Source: Mycobacterium sp. E3198 (GTDB taxonomy: Bacteria > Actinomycetota > Actinomycetes > Mycobacteriales > Mycobacteriaceae). From it: a stretch of 64,000 nt of DNA. Within the stretch, counting starts at the first letter, position 1. Each line of letters opens with the position of its first letter. The position numbers were made by a program, and so were the translations under genes. Below the pieces are notes generated by a model that had not been told where the DNA came from, did no database searches, and saw nothing but the letters and a program-made list of their open reading frames with translations. Below, piece after piece: positions 8,758 to 16,367 of this stretch. The DNA lies in the NCBI RefSeq assembly GCF_001667015.1, contig NZ_LZIS01000268.1, positions 39,977 to 103,976 of the forward strand, given 5' to 3'.

Positions 8758-9813
8758 GTGGCTGCGCCGTTGAGTGTCAATGCGATTCGCGCACCGGGCC
8801 GTGCGGCCGTCGCACTCGGCGCCGCCGTCACGCTCACCGTGTTTGTGGCCGGATTGTTGTGGGCCAAGTGGCTGCCCTACGCGGCGAAAGCCCTCAGGGC
8901 GCAGCGCACCGAGCACTGGTCGGCGTCGAACATCCTCACCGTGGGCGGGGTGCGCGCGGGGGACGGTCCCACCTGGCACGCCGCGACGACGTTCTTTCAC
9001 ACTTATTTCCTGTCGATATGGCAGGCGCTGGTGGTGGCGCTGCTGGTCAGCGCGTCGGTGCAGGCGTTGTTGCCGAAATCGTGGCTGCCGCGACTGTTGA
9101 ACCGGCGCGGCGTCGTCTCGAGCGCGCTGGCCGGCGGGGTGGCCGGCATGCCCTCGATGATGTGCACGTGCTGCACCGCCCCGGTCGCCGTCACGTTGCG
9201 GCGCAAAGGCGTCGGTCGCGTCGCCGCCATCGCCTACTGGCTCGGCAACCCGTTGCTGAATCCGGCGGTGCTGGTCTTCCTGTTCTTCGTGGCCCCCTGG
9301 CAGTGGACGCTGACGCGGCTGGTGGTGGGAATCGCCACGGTCGTCGGTGTTGCGGCGGCGGCCGGACTGGTCACCCGCGGCGGCGCGGAACCGCAGGCCG
9401 AGGCGGTGGCGCTGGCACCGCCCGCCGTCGGATTCGTCCGCGCGCTGCTGCGGCTGGGTCTGTTCCTGTTGCCCGAGTACGCGGTGCTGGTGCTCCTGGT
9501 CGGGGCGTTCCGCGGCTGGCTGCTCACCCTGACCGGGCTCCCGCACCACGGTCTGCTGATCGTCGTCCTCGCGGCGGTGGTCGGCACGCTGATCGTCATC
9601 CCGACGGCGGGAGAGATTCCGATCCTGCAGGGCCTGGCGCTGCTCGGGGTCTCCTCGGGGCCGCTCGGCGCGCTCCTGATCACCCTCCCCGTCGTCAGCG
9701 CCCCGGGGATCGCGATGGTCAGCCGCAGCTTCGGGTGGAAGGCCACCGCGGCCACGACGCTCGGGGTGATCGCGGCGGGGTTGGTGGGTGCGATGGTCCT
9801 GAGCGGGCTCTGA
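8758..9813 (+). CDS. DUF318/YraQ-type permease
   Basis: 351 residues if started at GTG 8758; GTG 8752 is an in-frame alternative. There are about eight to ten hydrophobic segments. The motif MPSMMCTCCTAPVAV with three closely spaced cysteines is the hallmark of DUF318/YraQ permeases, followed by GNPLLNPAVLVF. Some members are linked to metalloid or organoarsenic export, but the substrate here is unknown. It begins five to eleven bases after the fadD stop, so co-transcription is likely. Confidence 0.82.
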   Translation: MAAPLSVNAIRAPGRAAVALGAAVTLTVFVAGLLWAKWLPYAAKALRAQRTEHWSASNILTVGGVRAGDGPTWHAATTFFHTYFLSIWQALVVALLVSASVQALLPKSWLPRLLNRRGVVSSALAGGVAGMPSMMCTCCTAPVAVTLRRKGVGRVAAIAYWLGNPLLNPAVLVFLFFVAPWQWTLTRLVVGIATVVGVAAAAGLVTRGGAEPQAEAVALAPPAVGFVRALLRLGLFLLPEYAVLVLLVGAFRGWLLTLTGLPHHGLLIVVLAAVVGTLIVIPTAGEIPILQGLALLGVSSGPLGALLITLPVVSAPGIAMVSRSFGWKATAATTLGVIAAGLVGAMVLSGL

Positions 9814-9833
9814 GTGGCGGTACCGTCACTTCC

Positions 9834-10625
9834 ATGGCGAAGAAGAGGCAGCAGGATGCCGCCGATTCGCTTGCGCCCCAGTATCCGATCGAGTCGGTCG
9901 ACAACGCGCTCAAGCTCCTGCTGTTGCTGGGGGAGCGACCCGAGATCCGGTTGACGGAGGCCACCCGATACCTGGGTGTCGCGCCATCGACCGCGCACCG
10001 GCTGTTGGCGATGCTCAACTACCGCGGGTTCGTCCGGCAAGACCCGGTGTCCAAGGCGTACCTGCCCGGTCCCTCGCTGACCGGGGTGGCGTTCGCGATC
10101 CTCGGCCGCCTCGACATTCAGCGATCCGCCGCGCCCATCATGCGCACCCTCAGCGAACAACTGCGGGAAACGATTCACGTCGGGATGCTCGACGGCGCCA
10201 ACGTTCGTTTCGTCGCCGCGGTCGAGGGTCCCGCGGCGGTGCGGGTGGCCTCCCGGCTGGGACGAACCATGCCGGCGCATTGCACCTCGACCGGCAAGGT
10301 CATGTTGGCCGAGCTCACGGAAACCGAACTGCACCAACTGTTTCCGGACGAGGAGCTGGAACGCGTCACCACCCATTCGATCGGCAGCCGCGCCAAATTG
10401 GAGGCCGAGCTGTCCCGCATCCGCGAGCGCGGCTACGCCGTCAACTGCGAGGAGAGCGAGGAGGGCGTCGCCTCGGTGGCGGTGCCCATCCCGACCCGGG
10501 CGCCGGGACTGCGGCTGGCGCTCAACGCCGCCGCACCGCAGAACCGGCTGGACGGCAGCAACCAACCGGCCGTGGCCGCCGCACTTGTCAAGGCTGCCGA
10601 GCAGATTGGCGATCACCTCGGCTGA
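9834..10625 (+). CDS. IclR-family transcriptional regulator
   Basis: 263 residues from ATG 9834. An N-terminal winged HTH covers residues 20-80 (IESVDNALKLLLLLGE, APSTAHRLLAMLNYRGFV). The IclR effector domain follows, with HVGMLDGANVRFVAAVEGP and the family signature PAHCTSTGKVMLAEL. IclR proteins often control aromatic catabolism. Its closest catabolic targets here are the minus-strand ring-hydroxylating dioxygenase operon (14588-11009) and pcaHGB; regulation of either is inference. It starts 20 bases after the permease stop. Confidence 0.9.
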   Translation: MAKKRQQDAADSLAPQYPIESVDNALKLLLLLGERPEIRLTEATRYLGVAPSTAHRLLAMLNYRGFVRQDPVSKAYLPGPSLTGVAFAILGRLDIQRSAAPIMRTLSEQLRETIHVGMLDGANVRFVAAVEGPAAVRVASRLGRTMPAHCTSTGKVMLAELTETELHQLFPDEELERVTTHSIGSRAKLEAELSRIRERGYAVNCEESEEGVASVAVPIPTRAPGLRLALNAAAPQNRLDGSNQPAVAAALVKAAEQIGDHLG

Positions 10626-10724
10626 GACCAGTCCGTCGGGGATAAACCTGTGACTTTGAGAAACCTCTCTATTAATCCGAAAAGTATCTATATGACCGCT
10701 TAAGCAGGGATATAGTATCGGGGT

Positions 10725-10740
10725 GGCGAGTCGAATCGCC
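10725..10740. promoter_or_regulatory. Inverted repeat and AT-rich leader before the PE-like ORF
   Basis: GGCGA-N6-TCGCC lies 22 bases before the ATG at 10763. The preceding 100 bases (10640-10720) are clearly more AT-rich than the surroundings and include TATAGT at 10711-10716, a possible -10 element. This looks like a promoter region with an operator-like repeat; no regulator is assigned. Confidence 0.35.
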
Positions 10741-10762
10741 TTGTTTGCCGATGGGAGGCCCC

Positions 10763-11008
10763 ATGTCGTTCCTCATTGCGATCCCCGAGACGGTCGTCGG
10801 CTCCCATGGCGGCGGTGGGACTAGCGCTCTGTCCCCCGGCGGTGTGGGGGCCGGCGGTGCCGGTGGGGGCACCATGGGCTTCGGTACGAATTCCATCGCT
10901 ACCTCTGGGTCTCGCGGCGCCACGCTGATCGGTGGCCGCGGTTCCGGCGGCCAGGGCGGCTGGGGCGGCAGCGGGGTCGGCGGCGGAAGCGCCGGCACAC
11001 CCGGTTGA
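10763..11008 (+). CDS. Small glycine-rich protein with PE-like N-terminus
   Basis: 81 residues from ATG 10763, placed by GGGAGG six bases upstream. The first residues, MSFLIAIPETVV, closely match the MSFVIAAPE... opening of mycobacterial PE proteins. The rest of the roughly 100-residue helical PE domain is absent: the sequence passes at once into a Gly-rich tail (SHGGGG, GAGGAGGGTMGFG, GGQGGWGGSGVGG) like a PGRS segment. It could be a remnant of a PE_PGRS gene after deletion of the PE domain, or a functional small protein. It sits alone between the IclR gene and the convergent aldolase gene. Coding is supported by the RBS and full-length frame. Confidence 0.6.
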   Translation: MSFLIAIPETVVGSHGGGGTSALSPGGVGAGGAGGGTMGFGTNSIATSGSRGATLIGGRGSGGQGGWGGSGVGGGSAGTPG

Positions 11009-11731
11009 TCAGCAGGGCTGAGCTTCCAGCCGCGCGACTTCATAGCGCCACGCGGCGTCGGTGTTGAAGCCGGATCCCAAGTCCGGTAAGTCGTCCCAAT
11101 CCCGTTCGTCGATGTCGCGCAGCGTTGCGCCGGCCGCGCGCACCCGCAACGACATCCGAGCCAGCGCGTCGAGCCCGATCGCCTGCAGCACCGCCTGCTC
11201 GATAGTGCCGGCGGCGCTGGTGATCCCGTGCCCGCGCAGGATCACCGCCGGCCGGCCGGCCATCGCCGCCACCATCTCCTTGCCGAGCGCCGAGCTGCGG
11301 ATCAGCACGGCCCGCTCGTAGACCGGCACGCCGCCGCGCGCGAGCCACGCGCCGGGAATGTCATAGGCGCCGTAGATCGGCCGCAACGCGATGCCGGCGA
11401 GGTCGGCGGCGACGACGGCGGGCGGGTGCAGGTGCGCGACGGCCCGGTATGCCGGGTTGGACAGCAGGGTTTCGACGTGGATGGGCAACTCGTTGGGAAC
11501 CCGATAACCGTCGAGTTCGCCCGCGGCGCCGGCGGTTCCGTCGAACCTGACGAGCCGGACGTCGCTCGGGCGGGTGAACGCCACCCCGGTATCGGTGTCG
11601 CTGCGGCAGCGGACGAGCAAGTGTTCGTCGTCGACGCGCAGGCTCAGGTGGCCGAGGATGCCGTCGACCAGGCCGCGGGCCGCGGCCACCCGGCAGCCCT
11701 GGGCCACCAACGCGCGCTGTGGGTCAAACAT
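11009..11731 (-). CDS. Class II aldolase/adducin-family protein
   Basis: 240 residues from ATG 11731, which overlaps the upstream SDR stop by eight bases. Metal-binding features of the FucA/AraD fold are present: HLHPP (zinc histidines), the acidic/Asn region near RVPNELPIHVE, and the second His motif ILRGHGI. Members cleave or epimerise sugar phosphates, or act as decarboxylases or retro-aldolases on aromatic catabolites. As the last gene of a ring-dioxygenase operon, it may process a ring-derived hydroxy-acid (inference). Confidence 0.87.
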   Translation of the reverse strand: MFDPQRALVAQGCRVAAARGLVDGILGHLSLRVDDEHLLVRCRSDTDTGVAFTRPSDVRLVRFDGTAGAAGELDGYRVPNELPIHVETLLSNPAYRAVAHLHPPAVVAADLAGIALRPIYGAYDIPGAWLARGGVPVYERAVLIRSSALGKEMVAAMAGRPAVILRGHGITSAAGTIEQAVLQAIGLDALARMSLRVRAAGATLRDIDERDWDDLPDLGSGFNTDAAWRYEVARLEAQPC

Positions 11732-12521
11732 GCCCGCCCCCCAGCCCGAATCCTCCATCGGGATGGACGGTTTCGCCGGTGATGCCGCGGGAACGGTCGG
11801 AAGCGAGGAACACGAAACTCCACGCGTGGTCCTCCCCGGTGAGCGCGACGCGCAGCGGGGTGCGCGCCGCCATGTCGCGCGCCCGGTCGGGGGCGTCGTC
11901 GAGGCGGACGCCGTCGAGCCCCAGGCTGGTCAGTCCGCGCAGGTCGGTGCCCAGCGTGCCACCCGGCGCCACGCCGTTGACCCGGATCTCCGGCGCGAGT
12001 TCGTGGGCCAGCGTCGCCACCAGGCCGCGGACGGCGAACTTGGACGACACGTAGAGCACGCCGCCGCGCCCCGGTCGGTAGGACGACGTGGACTCGCACA
12101 AGACGATCGACGACCCGGTGCCGGCCCGCAGCGCGGGCAGGGCCGCCCTGACGGACTGCAGGTGGCTCAGCACGTTGGTGCGAAACATCTCGTCGAACGC
12201 GGGCGCGAGCGCTGCGGCGTCGATGTCGCCGATGCCCCGGTAGAAATCGAAGACTCCGACGCAATTGACCAGCGTGTCCAGCCCGCCGAAGGTTTCCACC
12301 GCGGCGGCGACGGCGCGGTCGTTGGCCGCCGGGGTGGTGGCGTCGCCCTCGATGACCGGGGCGCCGGGCGACTCGTCGCGCAACCGCTCGCACTTTGTGC
12401 AATCCCGTTCCAGGGCAGCGACTTTGGCGCCCTCGGCGCGAAACGTGTCCAGCACCGCGCGGCCGATGCCCGAACCGGCGCCGACGACCAGCGCGCGCTT
12501 GCCCTCCAGCCATCCGGTCAT
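11724..12521 (-). CDS. SDR resembling cis-dihydrodiol dehydrogenase (BphB/HcaB type)
   Basis: 265 residues. The cofactor motif is VGAGSGIG, the middle motif LVNCVGVFDFYRG resembles the BphB-type LVGNAGIWDY segment, and the catalytic part is Ser in CESTSSYRP with YVSSK. BphB enzymes oxidise arene cis-dihydrodiols to catechols with NAD+. Its place directly behind dioxygenase alpha/beta genes supports that step. It overlaps the upstream 75-residue gene by four bases and the aldolase by eight. The exact aromatic substrate is unknown. Confidence 0.85.
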   Translation of the reverse strand: MTGWLEGKRALVVGAGSGIGRAVLDTFRAEGAKVAALERDCTKCERLRDESPGAPVIEGDATTPAANDRAVAAAVETFGGLDTLVNCVGVFDFYRGIGDIDAAALAPAFDEMFRTNVLSHLQSVRAALPALRAGTGSSIVLCESTSSYRPGRGGVLYVSSKFAVRGLVATLAHELAPEIRVNGVAPGGTLGTDLRGLTSLGLDGVRLDDAPDRARDMAARTPLRVALTGEDHAWSFVFLASDRSRGITGETVHPDGGFGLGGGHV

Positions 12522-12745
12522 GGTTCGTCACCTTCGTCGGGCACCAGAGGCGCGCCGCACCTGCCGACCATGGTTGCCAGCGTGCGGGCATTCTGCCAGG
12601 TCAGCGCCTCCAGTTCGAGCGCGTCGAGGCTGATCGACCGCCCGGTCTTGGGGGCGCTGATCAGCAGCCGCGTCCCGTTGCGCGTGCCCACCCTCCGCAC
12701 CTCGACTTCGGCGAATTCGTTTGCCACCGTGATGGGTTCGTTCAC
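12518..12745 (-). CDS. 75-residue protein embedded in the dioxygenase operon
   Basis: Starts at GTG 12745, overlapping the beta-subunit stop (GTGA), and ends overlapping the SDR start (ATGA). Tight coupling on both sides supports a real gene. The sequence (TVANEFAEVEVRRV, RLLISAPKTGRSISLDALEL, TWQNARTLATMVG) has no cysteines or histidines for metal and no membrane segment. Small proteins in similar places have been annotated as dihydrodiol dehydrogenase, which is unlikely for 75 residues. It may be an accessory or assembly factor; the function is unknown. A longer frame reaching 13159 overlaps the beta-subunit gene and is not used. Confidence 0.72.
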   Translation of the reverse strand: MNEPITVANEFAEVEVRRVGTRNGTRLLISAPKTGRSISLDALELEALTWQNARTLATMVGRCGAPLVPDEGDEP

Positions 12746-13257
12746 AGGAACACCGCCAAATTCTGCATCCGCAAGACGGACTCGTCGACAAAGATAATGC
12801 GGCGGGCCAACTTCCAGCGTTCGTCGCACCGCCGCAGCAGGTCCTCGCGGCCGCAGGACACCAGCGCGCTCTCGTTCACGTCGCCGCGGCTGCGGAAGAG
12901 CAGTTCGGCCGATTCGACGGTCAGGTGCGTGTCGTCCTCGACGAACGTGCGCACGTTGGTGACGAAGTGCCGCAACCGCGACGGCGGATCTTCGGTCCAG
13001 GCGTGCTCGGTGGCGAAGCGAGCGACGCGCTGGGTCAGCGAGTACTTGTCCTCGTCGAAGTGCGCCATCCCCGGTGATGTGTCGAATGCGGCGCCCCGTG
13101 CCGTGGTGACCCGGACCGGCATCACGTAGCGGACGTCGTCGGTCAGCGTGTCCAGCCACACCGCGTAGTCCTGGGCATCCAGCAGGTAGGCCTCGTCCAC
13201 CAGGAACTGATGCGCCTCGAGATGGCGAATGTCGTTGAACGGGAGGGGCTTTCTCAT
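12742..13257 (-). CDS. Aromatic-ring-hydroxylating dioxygenase, beta subunit
   Basis: 171 residues from ATG 13257, overlapping the alpha stop by four bases. It has the SnoaL/NTF2-like fold of ring-hydroxylating dioxygenase small subunits: EAHQFLVDEAYLLDAQDYAVW near the N-terminus, RLRHFVTNVR centrally, and the terminal FVDESVLRMQNLAVFL. Beta subunits are structural partners in alpha3beta3 enzymes. The frame is open upstream to 13503 but that part runs inside the alpha gene. Confidence 0.9.
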   Translation of the reverse strand: MRKPLPFNDIRHLEAHQFLVDEAYLLDAQDYAVWLDTLTDDVRYVMPVRVTTARGAAFDTSPGMAHFDEDKYSLTQRVARFATEHAWTEDPPSRLRHFVTNVRTFVEDDTHLTVESAELLFRSRGDVNESALVSCGREDLLRRCDERWKLARRIIFVDESVLRMQNLAVFL

Positions 13258-14588
13258 GCGAGATAGTCCGCCCACAAGTTCAGCAGCGCCCGCTGGTTGT
13301 GCTCGTTGTAGCCGACCTGTGCGCGACCGGGCCCGTGGAACGACTCGGCGGGCAGCGCCCCGACGACGGGGCGGTCGTCGGCGAGCAACCCCATCCGGCT
13401 GTTGAGCAGCAGGCGGCGCGCCATCGAACCGCCCGCGGTGGTGGTCAGCGACACCCAGTTCTCCACGTCGTCTTGTTCGAACATCCCGGTGGACCCGAAG
13501 CACATCAAATATGCCTGGTACGAATCACGTTTGTATTGCGGGGGAGCCGCGGAATCCACCGCAAACCACGAGCAGACCTCGGTTTCGTTCGCGCTGATGG
13601 GCTGCCACAGCCGGATCGAGATGAACGGCAGCACCTGCTCGCTGCCTGGCAACTTGGGCCAGTTGTGCACGAAGCTCAGGTTCGGAAAGCAGGTGGCCGC
13701 CGAGATCATGAACCCGTCCTCGCCGACCACCCGCTGCTGGCGCGGCGTCCAGGCGTGTTTGATCCGCCCGATCATCTCGTCGGGATAGCCGACGTAGCGC
13801 ATCCGCTCGTCGAAGTCGCCCGGCGGAAGTTTGTAGGTGGTGCCGCCGCCGCGATCCGCCCAGTAGGTCGCTCCGTCCTTGCGCTTCTGGGCTTTTGGCT
13901 CGCGGAACAGGCCGATGTCGACGATCGACGCGTGGGTGTGCGGGGTGTGGTACATGTCGCCGGCGAAGTTTTCGGCGCCGATCTTCCAGTTCGCCTTGAT
14001 CCGCCAGCGCTGCGGGCCGCGGACCTCCAAGCCGCCGGCGCTCTGCTTGGTGTAGAAGTCCAGGTAGAACCGGAAGTCGCCGAGGTAGTCATCCAGCGGT
14101 TCGGCGGCCGGGTCCATGCTGATGAACATCAAGCCGTTGTAGCTCGCGAAATTCGGTGCCGGGAGCAGGCTTTGGCCGCCGCGGGGTAGTCCCTCGTCGC
14201 CGCCGTAGGCTTCGCGGTGAAACGGCAGCCCGGCGAGCCGGCCGTCGTTGCGATACGACCAACCGTGGTAGGGGCAGCGAAAATTGGAGGCGTTGCCCAG
14301 CTCCGCACGGCACAGCTGCATGCCGCGGTGGAGGCACATGTTGAACATGGCTCGGATATCGCCGCCGCAATTGCTGATGATGAAGGAGTCGTCGAGGACC
14401 CGCCGCACCACGTAGTCGCCGTCGTGCGGGATCTCCGATTCGTGGCCCACGAACGTCCACGCCCGGCCGAACAGGCGCTCGCGCTCCAGCGCGAACACGT
14501 CCTGGTCGTTGTAGATGTGCGCGGGGATGAGCCCCCGCCGAACGTGGTCAAAAACGTCACGAAAATCCGTCACGGGCGCCCTCTGCAT
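13254..14588 (-). CDS. Rieske aromatic-ring-hydroxylating dioxygenase, alpha subunit
   Basis: 444 residues. The Rieske [2Fe-2S] ligands are C85-x-H87 (MCLHRG) and C105-x2-H108 (CPYHGW). The mononuclear iron site is D211-x2-H214-x4-H219 in AGDMYHTPHTH. It should insert both atoms of O2 into an arene to give a cis-dihydrodiol, with electrons from a ferredoxin and reductase that are not encoded nearby. First gene of a five-gene overlapping operon ending at 11009. The substrate is not deducible; length and motifs fit the biphenyl/naphthalene/benzoate-type group. Confidence 0.93.
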   Translation of the reverse strand: MQRAPVTDFRDVFDHVRRGLIPAHIYNDQDVFALERERLFGRAWTFVGHESEIPHDGDYVVRRVLDDSFIISNCGGDIRAMFNMCLHRGMQLCRAELGNASNFRCPYHGWSYRNDGRLAGLPFHREAYGGDEGLPRGGQSLLPAPNFASYNGLMFISMDPAAEPLDDYLGDFRFYLDFYTKQSAGGLEVRGPQRWRIKANWKIGAENFAGDMYHTPHTHASIVDIGLFREPKAQKRKDGATYWADRGGGTTYKLPPGDFDERMRYVGYPDEMIGRIKHAWTPRQQRVVGEDGFMISAATCFPNLSFVHNWPKLPGSEQVLPFISIRLWQPISANETEVCSWFAVDSAAPPQYKRDSYQAYLMCFGSTGMFEQDDVENWVSLTTTAGGSMARRLLLNSRMGLLADDRPVVGALPAESFHGPGRAQVGYNEHNQRALLNLWADYLA

Positions 14589-14833
14589 TACAGAAACATA
14601 TTCCGCTAAGTAGAATCTCGCACTCCGCCCGCCTGGTCAATGCCGACGGCCAGCGACCTCGGAGCATCCTTTTGGCTAATTCACAGGTGGCTGGCACCGG
14701 AGGATTCAGGGTGCGCGGCTACGGTGGTCACGTCGGATCCCATGCGCATGTGAGCGCGACGTAACACGGGTATTAGGGCCGATTTCGCGTGCATTGCTGC
14801 CGTTTGGCTCTGCATCTGAGGAAGGACGGTGTC

Positions 14834-15772
14834 ATGGTGGATCGGTCCCGGGGGGCCGGCGGTCGGTTGCGGGAACTCGGACCGCGAGTGCTGTCAGCAA
14901 TCGGGCGGCAGGAGTGGCTGGACCGGCCGAGCTATCGCTTCGAGCACCTGCTCAGCTTCGGTTACAACGCGCTGGGCGGCGCGCGCAACACCGTCACCAA
15001 CGCGCTGCACGGCGCCTGGCTCGGGCACCCCATTCATCCACCGCTGGCGTCGCTGACCAGTGGGGCGCTGGGCACCACGGTGGCGCTCGACGCGCTCAGC
15101 CTGCTGCCCGGCCAGCGGCCCAGCGAGGTCCGCGACGCGTCGCGATTCGCGACCCGCGCGCTGGGGGTGGGGATCGCGGCCAGCATCGGCTCGGCGATCA
15201 CCGGCACCACCGACTGGCAGCACACCCACTCGGAGGACCGCCGGGTGGGGCTGGTGCACGGCCTGGTGAACCTGGCCGCCACCGCGCTCTACGCGCAGTC
15301 CTGGTGGGACCGCCGGCAGGGCCGGCACGGCCGCGGCATCGCCCTGACGGGTCTCGGCTACGCCATCACCCTCGGCGGCGGCTACCTCGGCGGGGCCCTG
15401 GTGTTCGACTCCGGCATCGGCATCGACCAGTCGGGCGAGCGGCTGCGCACCACCGAATGGACGCCGGTTCTGCCCGCGGCCTCGCTGAACGGAAAGCCGG
15501 TGCGCGTCGAGGTCGACGGCGTGGGATTGGTTGTGTGCCAAACGAACCCGGGGGAGGTGTCGGCGTTCGGCGAGTTCTGCCCGCACCTGGCGGCCCCGAT
15601 GGCCGACGGCTGGGTGGATCGCGGCCGCTTCGTGTGCCCCTGGCACGGCTCGTGGTTCGCGGCCGATTCGGGGGAGGTGTTGCGTGGCCCCGCGGCGGCC
15701 CCGCTGCCGTGCTATGAGGCCAGGTTGATCGACGGAATGGTTGAGGTGCGTGCCGAGGAGGTAGCGAAGTGA
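14834..15772 (+). CDS. DUF2231 membrane protein with C-terminal Rieske domain
   Basis: 312 residues from ATG 14834 behind GAGGAAGGA. Residues 60-200 hold the DUF2231 membrane region with about four hydrophobic segments (HPIHPPLASLTSGALGTTVA; GLGYAITLGGGYLGGALVF). Residues 215-312 form a Rieske ferredoxin-like domain with CPHLAAP and CPWHGSWF, the two Cys-x-His pairs. A membrane-tethered electron carrier is the natural reading. It overlaps the hemerythrin gene by four bases, pointing to a shared redox or NO/O2 function. Confidence 0.87.
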   Translation: MVDRSRGAGGRLRELGPRVLSAIGRQEWLDRPSYRFEHLLSFGYNALGGARNTVTNALHGAWLGHPIHPPLASLTSGALGTTVALDALSLLPGQRPSEVRDASRFATRALGVGIAASIGSAITGTTDWQHTHSEDRRVGLVHGLVNLAATALYAQSWWDRRQGRHGRGIALTGLGYAITLGGGYLGGALVFDSGIGIDQSGERLRTTEWTPVLPAASLNGKPVRVEVDGVGLVVCQTNPGEVSAFGEFCPHLAAPMADGWVDRGRFVCPWHGSWFAADSGEVLRGPAAAPLPCYEARLIDGMVEVRAEEVAK

Positions 15773-16254
15773 ACGCCTATGACGTGTTGAAAGAGCACCA
15801 CATCGTGATCAAGGGGCTGGGTCGCAAGATCAGCGAGGCGCCGGTGAACAGCGAAGAGCGGCACGCCCTTTTCGACGACTTTCTCGTGGAACTCGACATC
15901 CACTTCCGTATCGAGGATGACCTCTACTACCCGGCGCTCAAGGATGCCACCAAGCTGATCGCGGTCGCGCACGCCGAGCATCGTCAGGTGGTCGACCAGC
16001 TTTCCGTGCTGCTCAAGACGCCGCAGAGCGCGCCGGGCTACGAGGACGAATGGAACTCCTTCAAGACGGTGCTGGAGGCGCACGCCGACGAGGAGGAGCG
16101 CGACCTGATTCCCGCGCCGCCCGAGGTCAAGATCACCGACGCCGAGCTCGAGGAGCTGGGCAACAAGATGGCCGCGAAGATGGAGCAGTACCGCGGCTCC
16201 GCCCTGCATCGGATGCGCACCAAGGGCCGGGCGGCGCTGGTTCGCGGGCTTTAG
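15769..16254 (+). CDS. Hemerythrin HHE-domain protein
   Basis: 161-residue all-helical HHE protein from GTG 15769. The diiron ligands are visible as KEHHIVIKGL, DIHFRIEDDLYYP (HxxxE type), HAEHRQVVDQL and LEAHADEEERDLIP. Such proteins bind O2, NO or iron; in mycobacteria hemerythrin-like proteins act in redox and NO stress. It is translationally coupled (GTGA) to the DUF2231-Rieske gene, which could pass electrons to its diiron centre (inference). Confidence 0.9.
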   Translation: MNAYDVLKEHHIVIKGLGRKISEAPVNSEERHALFDDFLVELDIHFRIEDDLYYPALKDATKLIAVAHAEHRQVVDQLSVLLKTPQSAPGYEDEWNSFKTVLEAHADEEERDLIPAPPEVKITDAELEELGNKMAAKMEQYRGSALHRMRTKGRAALVRGL

Positions 16255-16283
16255 CGGGGATCGCAGGCGCGGCGAAGCCGGGC

Positions 16284-16298
16284 GCGGCGGGTCGCCGC
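16284..16298 (+). terminator. GC hairpin after the hemerythrin gene
   Basis: GCGGCG-GGT-CGCCGC forms a perfect six-base stem 30 bases after the hemerythrin stop and 70 bases before pcaH. There is no U tract, so it would be an I-shaped terminator of the type proposed for mycobacteria, or simply local GC symmetry. Confidence 0.3.
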
Positions 16299-16367
16299 CA
16301 TCGGCTTTAGCGACGTCACGCGGCTAACGGGGGGTTGGCCGCGCGATCCGGAGTAGCCTCACGGCTG

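Noticed and set aside
12746..13159. N-terminal extension of the 75-residue dioxygenase-operon protein to 213 residues
   Set aside because: The extension lies inside the beta-subunit gene in another frame and is Arg-rich noise; GTG 12745 gives perfect operon overlaps.
14741..14773. Palindrome CATGCGCATG and GGGTAT before the DUF2231-Rieske gene
   Set aside because: GGGTAT could be a SigF-type -10, but no -35 match lies at the right distance, and a 10-base GC palindrome is expected by chance at this composition.
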